Origin: Euptelea pleiosperma
Lineage: Eukaryota; Streptophyta; Magnoliopsida; Ranunculales; Eupteleaceae
Reading direction: 5' to 3'
Assembly (NCBI GenBank): GCA_035048495.1
Contig: CM068541.1
Span: 10,981,929 to 11,045,928 of the forward strand
DNA length: 64,000 nucleotides
Position 1 is the first letter of the stretch. The number at the start of each line of letters is the position of its first letter. Below are positions 44,524 to 55,425 of this stretch, piece by piece. The position numbers and the translations under genes are program-made. The notes beneath the pieces are model-generated. The model had not been told where the DNA came from. It was given only the letters and a program-made list of their open reading frames with translations, and did no database searches.

Positions 44524-44825
44524 GTATGCTATTGAGTCTGAATATCTTCTTTTTTTCTTTTTCTTTCATGTTTTTTTAGAGATGAGGGTTATTCCTTCCA
44601 TTTGAGGATTGCAGGGTGAACTACTTTAGAGTTTTTACTGCATTTGTACCTTTGATTGCCTTGTACTTTTTTTACCAAACACCATAAAAGGCTTTTTAAG
44701 AAAAGAAGCACTTTTCTTGTATGATTTACCAAATGGCCCCAACAACTTAAATTAAGCACTTTACATATAAGTGCTATTAGATAAGCACTTGAGATAAGCT
44801 TTAAGATTACCCAAACGCAGCCTAA

Positions 44826-45334
44826 TTCCCTTATAAAAAGGAATTGTTTAACCTCCCAAGCATTAGAAGCCAAGTCCCTAAGAATCTAACATATGCTTTA
44901 TCACTATGATATTCACTCAAAAGTACTAATTTTAAACAATTATCCTTCTAGCGTTATCACACTCTCCTACGCAAACCTGTCATTTTTATCAACGTTTCTA
45001 CGTAAGAGTTTTTCTCATTGCGTAGAACACACTTTTCTCTACAAAATGGTATATTCGCATGCATTCATACGCATTTATTTGACCCACATGCGAAGCCGTT
45101 TTGTAGAAATCTCATTACACGACTTTTTCTATCGCAAGAGCACTAATCGGACAATTTTGATGGAATGTGGGCCCACAATCAACCCCCAAAACCTATGATC
45201 AAAAGCCAGTGGGCTAGGAGAAGAAATTACAGGCCAAATGATGGGAGAACCAGAGAGGCGAAAGACGACCAAGAGAAAAGGAGAGACAAGCCCTCAAAGA
45301 AAAGACTAAGAGATTAAAACTTATCAACTAACAC
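44826..45334. other. No gene seen
   Basis: A 101-codon plus frame (44893-45198) has no recognisable motif. No repeats with clear ends. Confidence 0.35.
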
Positions 45335-45412
45335 AAGATGAAGACTTGTTCAGTTGATAAAGCATGCAGAAGACCAAGTCAAAGACCAGGGTTCAAGACC
45401 CTCTGCTAGCAT
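45335..45412 (+). ncRNA. tRNA-derived SINE head or tRNA-like relic
   Basis: CTTGTTCAGTTGATAAAGC (45345-45363) resembles the RNA polymerase III A box, and GGTTCAAGACC (45390-45400) the B box. The spacing of about 35 bp between boxes suits an internal pol III promoter. A T-rich tail follows. The folded tRNA arms are incomplete, so a SINE is more likely than a tRNA gene. Confidence 0.5.
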
Positions 45413-47849
45413 TTTTCTCTTTATTTTGTAATATTTTCTCTCCTCTCTCTAAACCTCATCATCTCTCCTCTCTCAAATCTGAATCATCCGATCCTCTCTA
45501 CCTTCGCAAGCACTCAATCCTACGGCCTACCTTGGTCGATTTCCACTGTCTGATCATCATCATCAATCTCGACCGTTCGATCATCATCAGATCATCCTCC
45601 ATATCATCCGATCATCCATCTCGCAATTATAGAATCTGACGGCCATCCTTCTCATAAATTTATATCCTACGGCCATGGTCCGTAGTGTTGGCCAATGTGA
45701 TCACGATTACTAAGAAGATGGACGGCCCACATTACATTCTAAAAATTTTTCAGAAGAAAGTTTTGGAAAATAAGGAGAATTTTGAGAAAGAACATTGGTA
45801 GGGAGATTTTTAGAAAGTTGAGTTTTTGGAAAGAAATATTAGATTTTATTGGTAAATATTTTAAATGGGCTGGATTCTAACTAGGAATGAATAGTGAGAG
45901 GAAAACTAAAAAAATTTTGAAAAGTCTATTTTCCAAATAAAGGAAAGATGTTTTTAAAATTTCAAAAAAACACCTTTTGAAGGGAAGAGAGAGAAGTTTT
46001 TAAATTAGAAACCGTGGGTTTCTAGTGGTTCCCATACAAAAAGGCTGGCCCAAACCCTACTCTCCTCTCTCCCCCACGCCTCATTCATTCTCCCCTCCAC
46101 GTTTTCCTTCTTCCATTACATCTTTCAACCCTAAGCCGCCCTCCACATTGCAATCTCTTCCCCTTCTCTCCTTGCCACCACCTTGATCACACCTCCTTCA
46201 CCTTGCAGCCTTTTTACAGGGTTGTAACGTGGCAGCGAAACCACGATCATCACCACCTCGGGTTCCAATCTCCCATCGTTTCTCTCTCTCCCACGTTTTT
46301 CTTCCAAGCGAAGAACAAAAAAAAAATACAGAAAAAGATAGAAGAGAAGAAAGGAGGAGAGGATCGTCCTCTCCCTTTACCGCCGAAACCAGCAAGCAAC
46401 ACCACCGTTGTTGCTGCTGATGCGCCTCCAAAAAGCAAGCCATCACCACCACCAGTTTCACCGCCAACACCACCTTGCTACCATCTAAAACAGTGGACTG
46501 TTTGGCCTGTCACCACCGCCCAGCACCGAGCACATCCATCGGGACCAGCAGGTCGTCTTCCCCTTCTTCAATCCAAGTCCACCTACTGCACCCATCGTCC
46601 CCAGCACTCCATTATCGCCCCTCTCTTCAACCCTCTTCTCTTTGCAAAAACAAAAAAAGAAAAGAAAGAAAAACAGAAAGAAAAAAAAAAGAGAGGAAAA
46701 GAAAAGGTAGAAGAAGGAGAAGGGGAGACGACCCTTACCTACCTCCAGCACCGCCTACCATCCCTCCACCTTGCTATTGTCGCCTGCAACCAGCAATGTG
46801 TGGAACACCTGCGCCCCACTCTCTCCAGCCGTCTCCTCCTAAGCAAAAAGAGGAGAACAAAAAAAAAAAGAAAAAAGAAGTGAAGAGAGAAGAAAAGGGA
46901 AGAGGGCGATCTACAACTCACCTGTGCCTCTTCCATTCACGGTTTCTTTGTGGGGTGGCTGCTCCTCTCCATGATGGGCTAAACCATCCTCAAGTGCACT
47001 TGCTGCACCACCTCTCCCTAACACCTGCTACACCACCACCTTGGCAGCAACCACGTGTCCTCCAATGGTAAGCTTTTCCTAATTCTCCCTCTTTCTTTTT
47101 CTTCTCTCTCTAGAATTACTCTCTCTAAGTCTTTCTCTCTCTACTCTCTTTTCTATTTCTCTCTCTAGAATAGTTCTCTCTTTCTCTCTCTAGGTCATTT
47201 TAGGCCTTTTCTCATTTTCTCTCTCTAGACTAGCTTTCTCTCTCTAAATCTTCACTAGGGTTTCATTTATTTTCCTTTATTTTATTTTTTTGGCTCATGT
47301 TAACTCAATTTTGATTCAATGTAATGGATGGTTGTTTATGCATTAATGAAGAATTTTTCTTGATATTTAAGGTTTGATTTATTTTGCATTTTTTTGTTTT
47401 AATTAGTGGGTAATGATATCTCTATCAAGAACATGTTTTAAAAATCCACTTCAAATCACCACTCTCACCCCACCATCATTCGCATCGATTTCTATGGAAA
47501 AATCCGTCATTTCATGTTCTTATTTGCGCTAATCCCTAACTCCGAGTGCGGATCGACATCCGACACGAGCCACTGTGCAAAAATTGGTTATTTTACAGGT
47601 TGAAAGCCTCGGATAATTACAAATTTGGTTGAAATTAGGGTTTCCGATCCGACGGCACGGAAAAAACCTACTTTCACACTACAACCATAATTACAAAGTA
47701 CCCTCCCTCAAAAAAGCATAGCATTCATTCCCAAAATCTGTAAAGCCACTTCCCAACAAATGCCTAATTGATTTCTTTGAATCTCCTAATTCCAACCCTG
47801 ACTCTCCAGATATGATACCCGGATACTTGGACTAGTGCCTCGTACCAAT
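45413..47849. other. Long CT-rich, low-complexity, non-coding block
   Basis: Strong strand asymmetry: CT-rich runs (45430-45480, 46020-46170, 47070-47245 with repeated TCTCTCTCTAG) and a purine-rich patch (46320-46360, 46650-46910). The frames at 46203-46883 and 46475-47071 (226 and 198 codons) are made of Lys/Glu and Pro/Ser runs forced by this composition and are not taken as genes. The layout recalls a large LTR or leader of a LARD-type element, but no partner repeat is present. Confidence 0.4.
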
Positions 47850-48100
47850 GTCGTGTCGTGTCGTGTCGTGTCAACACGGATACGGATACGGATACGGACA
47901 TCGGACACTCCACCGACATGTATCCCCACGTATCCTTCATAAAAAGTTGAAAAACTTAGAAAAAATAAAAAATTGAACTACAAAATAGGAAACTCGTATC
48001 CATATCCGTGTCCTTGATTTTGGAAAATGTCGAGTCGTATCCCCGCTTCCCGTATCCTTGTCCGTGTCTGTGTCCGTATCCGTATCCGTATCCGAGCATC
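47850..48100. mobile_element. Fold-back MITE with GGATAC arrays
   Basis: (GTCGT)n at 47850-47872 and CGGATACGGATACGGATACG at 47877 are mirrored by CCGTATCCGTATCCGTATCC at 48073-48093. The two arrays can form a long stem around about 180 bp that also holds CGTATCC words. No target duplication was recognised. Confidence 0.6.
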
Positions 48101-48928
48101 ATAGCTCTCCAGCCCCACTCCACCCCCCATGGTTTACTTAGGATGACAAAAATCACAATGACTAAAAAATGGTCATCACAACTAGGAAGTCGCATAATCT
48201 TGTTATTTCATCCTCCCTAGGAAAAAAAAATACCTCCCATTGCTGAAACAAAATGATTCACTTGACCGTCGGAGGATCTGCATGACAGAAGCACTATCAT
48301 AGAGTTTCTAATATGAACTATACAAGTGCTTGAAATTTAAAAGGACAAATTAATTGATTGACACATTAACAAATACAAAATATAGAAGCAGAGCTAAACT
48401 GAGACAAAATAAGCATTTTTCGTGAATAACCTTCTAACAGATCAACAATAAAAGGAGCTAAACAACCTTTAAATTGATTGAAATAGTTACCCAGAGTTGC
48501 AATAAGATGTAATATGCATTTGAACGAAAAGGTACATCCCAAAGATCAGCATAAATGTAGCATACCACATTTGTATGTATCATTTGAATTGAAAACAAAC
48601 TTGAATAAAAAGGTAACATGGCTTTACCAATATTTGTTTGGAGAAGTACCCATAATTCATATTGATTTAGGAGATTATTGCAATATCACACTGCATGCCT
48701 TTAAATATGATTGTTGGAGTAAGAAAAATAGTATTGTAATCATGATAGGTCACTCAAGCTACCTTGGTCATTTGACTACTGACCTACACTTAAGTTGCCA
48801 CATAGTCACTTGTGATTGAACGTACCTACCTTTTTTTCTTTTTCTTTCATACGTAAGGGTGTAAAAAATATATTAAGGAGAAAAAGGGAGGACGAACGCC
48901 CAACTATACAAGCCTTACAAAGAGAACA
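48101..48928. other. No gene seen
   Basis: AT-rich DNA. The 101-codon frame at 48514-48819 lacks any known motif. Confidence 0.35.
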
Positions 48929-49652
48929 TCAAGAAGCCAGCAACAAGAAACAGCAAACAAGACTAACTACAGATGAAGCCAGTGACACACTCTCTGTAGT
49001 ACTTTGTTGCACCTCCTCGGATGCCTGACTTGCCCCATTTATCCCAACACCAATCAATAGTATGATCAGTAGCACCATAGTATGTACATTTCTGATGCTC
49101 ACCTCTACCACCACCACGACCACTAGAAAATTTAGCACAACCACTACAAAATTTTCACGACCCCTGACCACTACAAAAATTACCACAACCGCCAAAGATT
49201 GCTAAAGGTTGATACATCTATAACTCTTCCCACATGCCTCAGAGATTGCTACAGTACTCACTGAGAGATTTGTCACCTTGTTTCATAGTGAACATTGTCT
49301 CAAACAACTAATAAATTCTAGACACATCTTGGTCTTGCGAATCCATTTCCTTTACTACATCCCAAACCTGTTTAGCAATGTCCAAGAACATCACATTCGT
49401 GCAGATGGACTGCTCCATACTATTCCATAACCAAGTCATAACTAGGGAATTTTCACTCAACCAACCATCATACCCATTGTCATCTTCAGATGGATTAGTA
49501 ATATACTTCAGTTTCTTCTCGCACACAAAAAACTTTAATTGATTGCAACCATAACAGCTAATTTGTACCATTTAATTTAATAGAGGTAATCTAGGCTCCA
49601 ACCCCATCTGACATGCCCCAAATAGGGATTTAACAGCACTAGAAGTAGCCAT
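48929..49652 (-). pseudogene. Copia gag remnant (copia-9)
   Basis: ATG at 49650-49652 (MATSSAVKS). Landmarks MTWLWNSMEQSICTNVMFLD, EMDSQDQDVSRIYELFETM and DKSLSEYC follow. The knuckle near 49055-49096 reads CTYYGATDHTIDWC. The second Cys of CCHC is Tyr, so RNA binding would fail. Stops occur at GMWEEL and later. Confidence 0.78.
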
Positions 49653-50051
49653 CAAAACTAAACAACTCAACCAACTACGTCAACGATGAATTTAAACAAC
49701 ACAAATGTCACATTAAACCAGTAACAAACCATCAATCTAAGGATATCGACATCAAGAACACAGCAACAAATCACCACTTCAGGGGTTGTGGCATCTAGTA
49801 ACAACACCTTACTTCAAGGCTTGCGACAACCTTTAAATAAGTTGCGGCAGCCTTAAAACAAAACCCAAGCTTGATGCACCTCTAGAAACCAAAACCTTAG
49901 TTGCCACAGGCCTAAGATCAAAACTCTAGCCTATAGCACCCTTAGAAATCAAAAACCCTATGCTAAATCACCTAGACTTGATCTTCCAACAAAAGAAAAA
50001 TAAGAAAAGAAAAGGAGACTAGGGCTACGGTATTGTTCACATATCAGAGTT

Positions 50052-50063
50052 GCTCTGATATCA
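50052..50063 (-). other. Primer-binding site (copia-9)
   Basis: GCTCTGATATCA on the plus strand, complement of TGATATCAGAGC, with one change from consensus. It abuts the LTR at 50064. Confidence 0.75.
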
Positions 50064-50156
50064 TGTAAAGCTACAGAAGATAGAGAAGAAAAGAAGAGAT
50101 AAGCGAAAATAAATAGTTGAACTTAGCTAGTCCGGCCTCCTCATATGTGTGTATAT

Positions 50157-50206
50157 TGTTATCATATATGTATTTTTACGTATTTCCATGTATAAGGGGT
50201 AGTTCT
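50157..50206 (+). repeat. 5' LTR stub of copia-4
   Basis: TGTTATCATATATG through ATAAGGGGTAGTTCT matches the start of the 3' LTR at 52517, then stops at the deletion junction. Confidence 0.8.
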
Positions 50207-52510
50207 TCAGTACTTTTTAGACCATGGGATTTGTCACCAAAATTCATGCAGCTACACTCCTCAACAAAATGGTGTAGCTGAAAGGAAAATGCGTCATCTG
50301 ACTGAGGTAGCTCGATATCTTTTGATCGGCTCCAATGTCCCCAAATCTTATTGGTCTGATGTTGTGTTGACTATTGCTTACTTGACTGACAGAATGCCAT
50401 CTCGTGTGCTCAAATTCAAGTCTCCATCGTACCAAATTGGATCCCAAAGCTCTTAAGTGTGCCTTTCTTGGTTACTCTTCTACCCATAAAGGGTAAAAGT
50501 GTTACCATCCTTCATCCGGGAAGAAGTTTGTGTCTATGGATGTCACCTTTCGTGAGGAATTGCCATTTTTCTCCTCCATCTCTCTTCAGGGGGAGAGTAG
50601 TAGTGAAGAGAGGCAGAATGTTCCTCTTCCTGCTATATTCCTATCTCCTCCTCTAGAGTTTGAAAGGTCTCCTGCCTACTTAAACTACTAGTGTGATTGA
50701 TAGTGCTCCTGGAGCTCAGAAGGAGCTTAAAGTCAATAACAGAAGGGAGAAAGCCACAACTGATGCAGTACCAGTGGTACCATCCTTGGATCCAGGTAAT
50801 CCCTCTCTTTCTATACCTGTCATTTCTTCTTCTACTGATGATTCTGATCTTCCCATTCCCTTACGAAAAGGAACCAAGAGTTGTACTCAGCATCCTCTGA
50901 GCCACTTTGTCTCCTATGATACCTTGTCTCCCTCATATAAAGCCTTTGCTACATCTGTTTCCACTATTCCTATTCCTTTTTCCGTGGCAGAAGGGTTAGG
51001 ACAACCTAGATGAAAAGCTGCTATGACAGAAGAAATGAGCACCTTGGATAAGAATAGAACATGGGAGCTTGTTTACTTGCCACAAGGCAAGAAGCCTGTT
51101 GGTTGCAAATGGGTGTTCACAGTGAAGTACAAGGCAGATAGGTCAGTTGAGAAGTACAAGGCGAGATTGACAGCCAAAGTATACACTCAGACCTATGGCA
51201 TTGACTATGTGAAGACTTTTGCACCTGTGGCAAAGATGAACTCCATCAGGGTGTTGTTGTCCTTGGCAACAAACCAAGCATGGCCTTTGCATCAGCTAGA
51301 TGTGAAGAATGCATTCCTTCATGGTGACTTGCATGAGGAAGTATATGTGGAGCCCCATCCTGGATTCATCTCACCAAGGGACAGTAGCAAGGTGTGTCAA
51401 CTAAGGCAAGCTCTCTATGGGCTTAAGTAATCTCCAAGAGCATGGTTCAAGAGATTCACCCTAGCAGTGAAGAAGTTGGGTTACACTCAAAGTCAAGCCG
51501 ATCACACTCTATTTGTGAAGCACCTAGGGAAGAGCACCACTTCCCTCATTGTTTATGTTGATGACATCATTCTTACAGGGAATGATGCAGAAGAGCTGGC
51601 TAAGCTGAAGAGTTATCTAGCTGGGGAGATTGAAACCAAGGTTCTAGGACCTCTCAAGTACTTCCTGGGTATAAAAGTTGCAAGGTCCAGCCAAGGGATT
51701 TTCATCTCTCAAAGAAAATTGTCTTAGACCTGCTGAGGGATTCGAGCAAGTTGGGAGCCAAGCCAGTGGAAACTCCTATAAAGTAGAATCACAAATTAAC
51801 AAATGCCAGTGGTGAGCTACTACAAGATGTAGGAAGCTTCCAGAGACTAGTTAGGAGATTGATCTCTCTCTCGTTGACTAGACCAGACATTGCCTATGCA
51901 GTAAATGTCATCAGTCAGTACATGTACTCACCCAGAGACATTCATTTAGAAGCAACATACAGGACCTTGAGGTACCTGAAGTGAGTTCTTGGTCGAGGCC
52001 TTATTTTCGAACAGAATGGCCATATGAGAGTGGAGTCATATACTGATGTAGACTAGGCCGGTGCCAAGGATGATAGAAGATCAACCTCTGGGGATTGCAC
52101 CTTTGTTGGGGGCAACCTTGTTACTTGGCAGAACAAGAAACAACCTGTAGTTGTTAGATCCAGTGCAGAGGCCGAGTTTAGGGCAATGGCCTATGGCTTA
52201 TGTGAGATGCTCTGGTTAAAGATGTTGGTTGTTCAACTAAACTTACATGTCTCGAGGTCAGTGAGCTTGTACTGTGACAACAAAGCCGTCGTCAGCATTG
52301 CACACAATCTAGTTCAGCATGATCGGGCCAAGCGCATTAAAGTAGACCACCACTTCATCAGGAAGAAGATTGTGTCTGGGGAAGTGTGTACTCCTTTTGT
52401 GAAGACTGATGAACCAGTTACTGATGTCTTCACTAAGGGAGTTCCCAGTTGGCAACTCCACAAGTGTCTATGTAAGTTGGGCATGAGAGATATATATGCA
52501 CCAACTTGAG
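50207..52510 (+). pseudogene. Copia integrase C-part, RT and RNase H (copia-4)
   Basis: Integrase VAERKMRHLTEVARYLLIGS with the catalytic Glu kept, then a connector with LPIPLRKGTKSCTQHPLSHF. The RT is the best kept in the window: 135 open codons at 51023-51430 ([40 protein letters not shown]) and YVDD intact at 51554-51565. A TAA replaces the Gln of GLKQSP (51428). RNase H is broken by stops near 51980 and 52055, then open to KLGMRDIYAPT at 52509. Confidence 0.88.
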
Positions 52511-52516
52511 GGGGGG

Positions 52517-52721
52517 TATTATCATATGCGTATTTTTACGTATATTCATGTATAAGGGGTAGTTCTGTAAATACCTCCTTTGAGGGGTATATTTATCTTT
52601 TGTAATGTTCTCCATATATAATATATTTTAGTGGAGTCATGTGACCTAAGCACATGACATCTTTCTCTCTTCTCTCTTTGAATCTCTGAACCTAACCCTA
52701 ACCCTAATCACCATTAAAGCT
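52517..52721 (+). repeat. 3' LTR of copia-4
   Basis: 205 bp, starting TATTATCATATGCG (TG changed to TA) after the tract GAGGGGGGG, and ending ATTAAAGCT. It contains two to three CCCTAA hexamers at 52690-52708. Confidence 0.82.
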
Positions 52722-52829
52722 TATATCTCACTTAAGTCCATGACATAATGTAAGAAGACAATAATACCCTAAGAAGAAAACAAATTAACACCATAAAAGA
52801 GGCAAATGAGACAAAGGATTGAACACCAC

Positions 52830-55160
52830 TTCCATCACTATGATTCCTAAATTATAGGGGGCTAAGGAATTGAGGGATTTTCATACTATTAGCTTAGTAA
52901 GAAACTTTACAAAATTGTGGCCAAGATTCTTTCCTCAATTGAAGGAGATTATTGATAAGCCGGTTGGTGCCTCCAAAGAACTTTCATCAATGGGAGACAA
53001 AAAATTTCGGTGGTTCTTATTGCAAGCAAATGCATTGATTCTAAGGGAGGAATGGAATGGTGTGTAAGATAGATATTGAAGATCTTATGATCATGTGGAA
53101 TGGACCTTCATACAATATTTTATGAGTATGGGGTTTGGACCGTTTGGTACCAAATGGAGAAGTGGGATATTGGAGTGTATTTCGACAACATCCATTTCCA
53201 TTCTAGTTGGACAAAGAGTGGCCCTTCCTTTGGGGGGAAGAATCGCCTTGATCAAGATTACGCAAGATTTCATTGGCAAGTCTTCCAATTTATTAACATG
53301 TTGTTATTTAGGATGCCTCGTTCAATGGCTAAACAGTTGGAAACAATGCAAAGAGACTTCTTGTGGAATGGGTGAAGGGGGTCAAAAAGAAGCTCCATTT
53401 AGATAGACAAAAGTTAGTTAGGCGTCCATAGAAGTTTGCGGGGATTGGTTTGAGGCAATTGAAGATGATGAGCAATCTTCTCCTAGGTAAATGGTTGTGG
53501 AGATTCAGCTTCGAGGATAACACTCTTTGGAGAAGGATAATTCGGCAAAAATATGGGTTTCGTAGTAGAAATTGGGACATAGCAAAGAGGTGAAGCCTTC
53601 TTATAGTTTGGGGTTTGGAGAGGGATTATGAAGTTGCATGAGGAGCTTGGAAAATGGGTGTCCTTCAAGGTGGGGAATAGTGAAAGGGGTATGTTTTGGG
53701 GTCGGAAAATTATGAGTTATGTTCACACCTCTATGGACTCGTTCCGGCTAACAGTACTTTATTTAGAGAAATGAGTTTGGCGTTGGTGTTCAGGAGAAAC
53801 CTTCTTCAGAGAGAAATCGAAGAGTGTGTTGTGCCTCTGAGTCAGTTGCAAGGAGTTCACATCTCGATGGAGTCAGAAGATTGTAGATTTGGGAAAAGGA
53901 ATGCTGATGGCATCTTTCAGTAAGCTCTTTCCATGATCAGATGGCTGGTTTCTCAGTGGCAAGTTCTCTGATCGAGTTAACTTAGGAAAATCCAGTCCCT
54001 AAAAAGAGTGGAGGCCTTCATATGGACAGTAGTCATGAACATGATCTTGACTGTCAACCACCTTATTCCCCGGAAAATGGCTATCCCTAATATGTGTGCT
54101 ACGTGTAAGGAGGACATGGAGAATGTCAACTACCAATTTATTCACTGTAAGACAACCCTTGATATTGTGGAGCTTCTTCCTTTCTGCATACGGATTCTCT
54201 CTGACTTTTCCAAGAGATATCGTTAAGTGTTTGCTGGTTGGCCTAATGGAGATTTTGGTATAAGTATAATGCTTGTGGAAGATCTCCCTCATGCCCTTTG
54301 TTGGGGCATATGGAAAGAGCACAATACTCATACTAACGAAGACAAAAGTAAGAACCCTCCAGTGATTCTAGGGAGATTGGTAACCTTCTTATTCAGTTCT
54401 ATTTTGAAGGAGTTCCACAACAGAAAATATGAGGACTTCGTGGCGAAATGGTATTTTGCATTGCATAAGGCCTAGCAGTGTGTACACTCTTTACTTGTAC
54501 CACGAAAGTCTCATTCATTTTTCTTCTTTTGCTTTGGAATTTCACTTTCAAGTTTTCATCTATTTTCCCACACTTAATAGTGATTAATACAAAGACTTTT
54601 GTTACTGAAAACAATGAATAAATTACTTTAAAATAGATCTCATCATCCATGTAATACACAGTAATTTAAAGCAGAAAGTGAAAATCCTAACTAATGGGTG
54701 GGAAAGGATTCTGGCTAATACTGCCCTATCGTAGACATGGTTCAACGTTTCGTCCGTTTCCTTTCGGTTTTTCTATAGGACGAAACTACATGCGTTTCAG
54801 TTGGTTTCTTTCGAACAATACTTCATCTTATGTGTAAATTTGCACTACCATTTCGTTTCGGTTTCACGAAGTTTCACCCGAAACCAAACGATACTTCCGA
54901 CACGTTTCGGTATCTCCCATGAATGATACTGAAACGATACCATGTACTTTGAACCATGATGGTAGAAGAATGAGGAAAGTGGGTCATGGAATTTGGTAAA
55001 CACTTCAGATCATATTAGGAAGTTGGCTAGAGGATGATCTATAATTTTTTCAAATACTTTGAGAGAAGAAAACAACTTTGCGGACCTTTTGGCTGAGAAT
55101 GGTGCACATAGGAACTCAATGTAAATAGAGAATTCAATGTAGCAGACCTTTCTCAATAAG
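52830..55160 (+). pseudogene. L1-type LINE remnant: RT, zf-RVT and RNase H-like tail
   Basis: In order: ELRDFHTISLVRNFTKLWPR (RT start), CKIDIED with YDHVEWTFIQYFMSMGFG, ISTTSISILV, MPRSMAKQLETMQRDFLWNG, LLLGKWLWRFSFEDNTLWRR, the zf-RVT block MAIPNMCATCKEDMENVNYQ with FIHC, LCWGIWKEHN, and after a MITE, NNFADLLAENGA from the RNase H-like end (near 55070). Frames shift repeatedly and the usual FADD segment is not found, so part of the palm is deleted. It is dead, 5'-truncated, and a target for two later insertions. Confidence 0.85.
54736..54958. mobile_element. MITE with CATGGTTCAA ends and GTTTCG interior
   Basis: The left end CATGGTTCAACGTTTCG and the right end GTACTTTGAACCATG are inverted. 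Flanks ATCGTAGA (54728-54735) and ATGGTAGA (54959-54966) are an 8-bp duplication with one change. The 223-bp interior repeats GTTTCG/CGAAAC in both directions. It is inserted in the LINE tail. Confidence 0.8.
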
Positions 55161-55167
55161 TAACAGG

Positions 55168-55412
55168 TGTTATCAATTGCGTATTCTATACATAGATGCG
55201 TATTATACATTTTGGGTTGCTAATGTAAATACCCCTTGATGTGAGGGGTATACTTGTCTTTTCTTATTCCCTTAAATATTAATAAGAATTATGGAGTCAT
55301 TGTGACCTAAGCACAATGACATCCTTTCCTTCTCTCTTCTCTCTTTCTCCTTCTCTCTTCTCTCTTCTCTCTTCTCTAAACCTAACCCTAACCCTAATTC
55401 TTCAATTCAACT
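55168..55412 (+). repeat. 5' LTR of copia-5
   Basis: 245 bp, TGTTATCAATTGCG to TTCAATTCAACT. It includes GGAGTCATTGTGACC, a CTTCTCT array and CCCTAACCCTAACCCTAA-like hexamers at 55380-55397. The 3' end is CT instead of the usual CA, confirmed by the primer site and the target duplication. Confidence 0.9.
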
Positions 55413-55425
55413 TGGTATCAGAGCC
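55413..55425 (+). other. Primer-binding site (copia-5)
   Basis: TGGTATCAGAGCC directly after the 5' LTR, a perfect initiator-Met match. Confidence 0.9.

Larger units (their letters stand above)
42649..44822 (+). mobile_element. TIR element (PIF/Harbinger-like) carrying host exons
   Basis: Ends GGCTGCGTTTGGGTAA and TTACCCAAACGCAGCC are perfect inverted repeats, flanked by TAA on both sides (42646-42648 and 44823-44825), the 3-bp duplication of PIF/Harbinger transposons. The subterminal DNA repeats AAGCACTT and AGCTT words in inverted fashion. The 2.2-kb interior has no transposase. Instead it has CT-rich leader-like DNA (42950-43260) and at least two exon-like stretches with splice signals. 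It is therefore probably a gene-capturing (Pack-type) non-autonomous element. Confidence 0.75.
50157..52721 (+). mobile_element. Copia element (copia-4), internally deleted
   Basis: Bounded by TATAT on both sides (50152-50156 and 52722-52726), a perfect target duplication inside the copia-9 LTR. Only the first 50 bp of the 5' LTR remain (50157-50206). They run straight into mid-integrase (TCAGTACTTTTTAGACCATG), so the rest of the LTR, primer site, gag, protease and half of integrase were lost in one deletion. RT, RNase H, purine tract and a 205-bp 3' LTR follow. Confidence 0.85.
48929..52790 (-). mobile_element. Copia fragment (copia-9) with its 5' LTR split by copia-4
   Basis: Gag (48929-49652), leader, primer site and 5' LTR only. 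The LTR is in two pieces, 50064-50156 and 52727-52790, separated by copia-4, which duplicated TATAT. Everything downstream of gag is missing beyond 48929. The family is that of copia-8, based on shared LTR words and gag text. Confidence 0.78.

Noticed and set aside
46203..46883. 226-codon plus frame as a gene
   Set aside because: Composed of Lys/Glu and Pro/His runs forced by AAAAG and CCACC repeats. Other frames are equally open.
52690..52708. Interstitial telomere from a chromosome fusion
   Set aside because: The CCCTAA units are inside a copia LTR and recur at the same LTR position in other copies.
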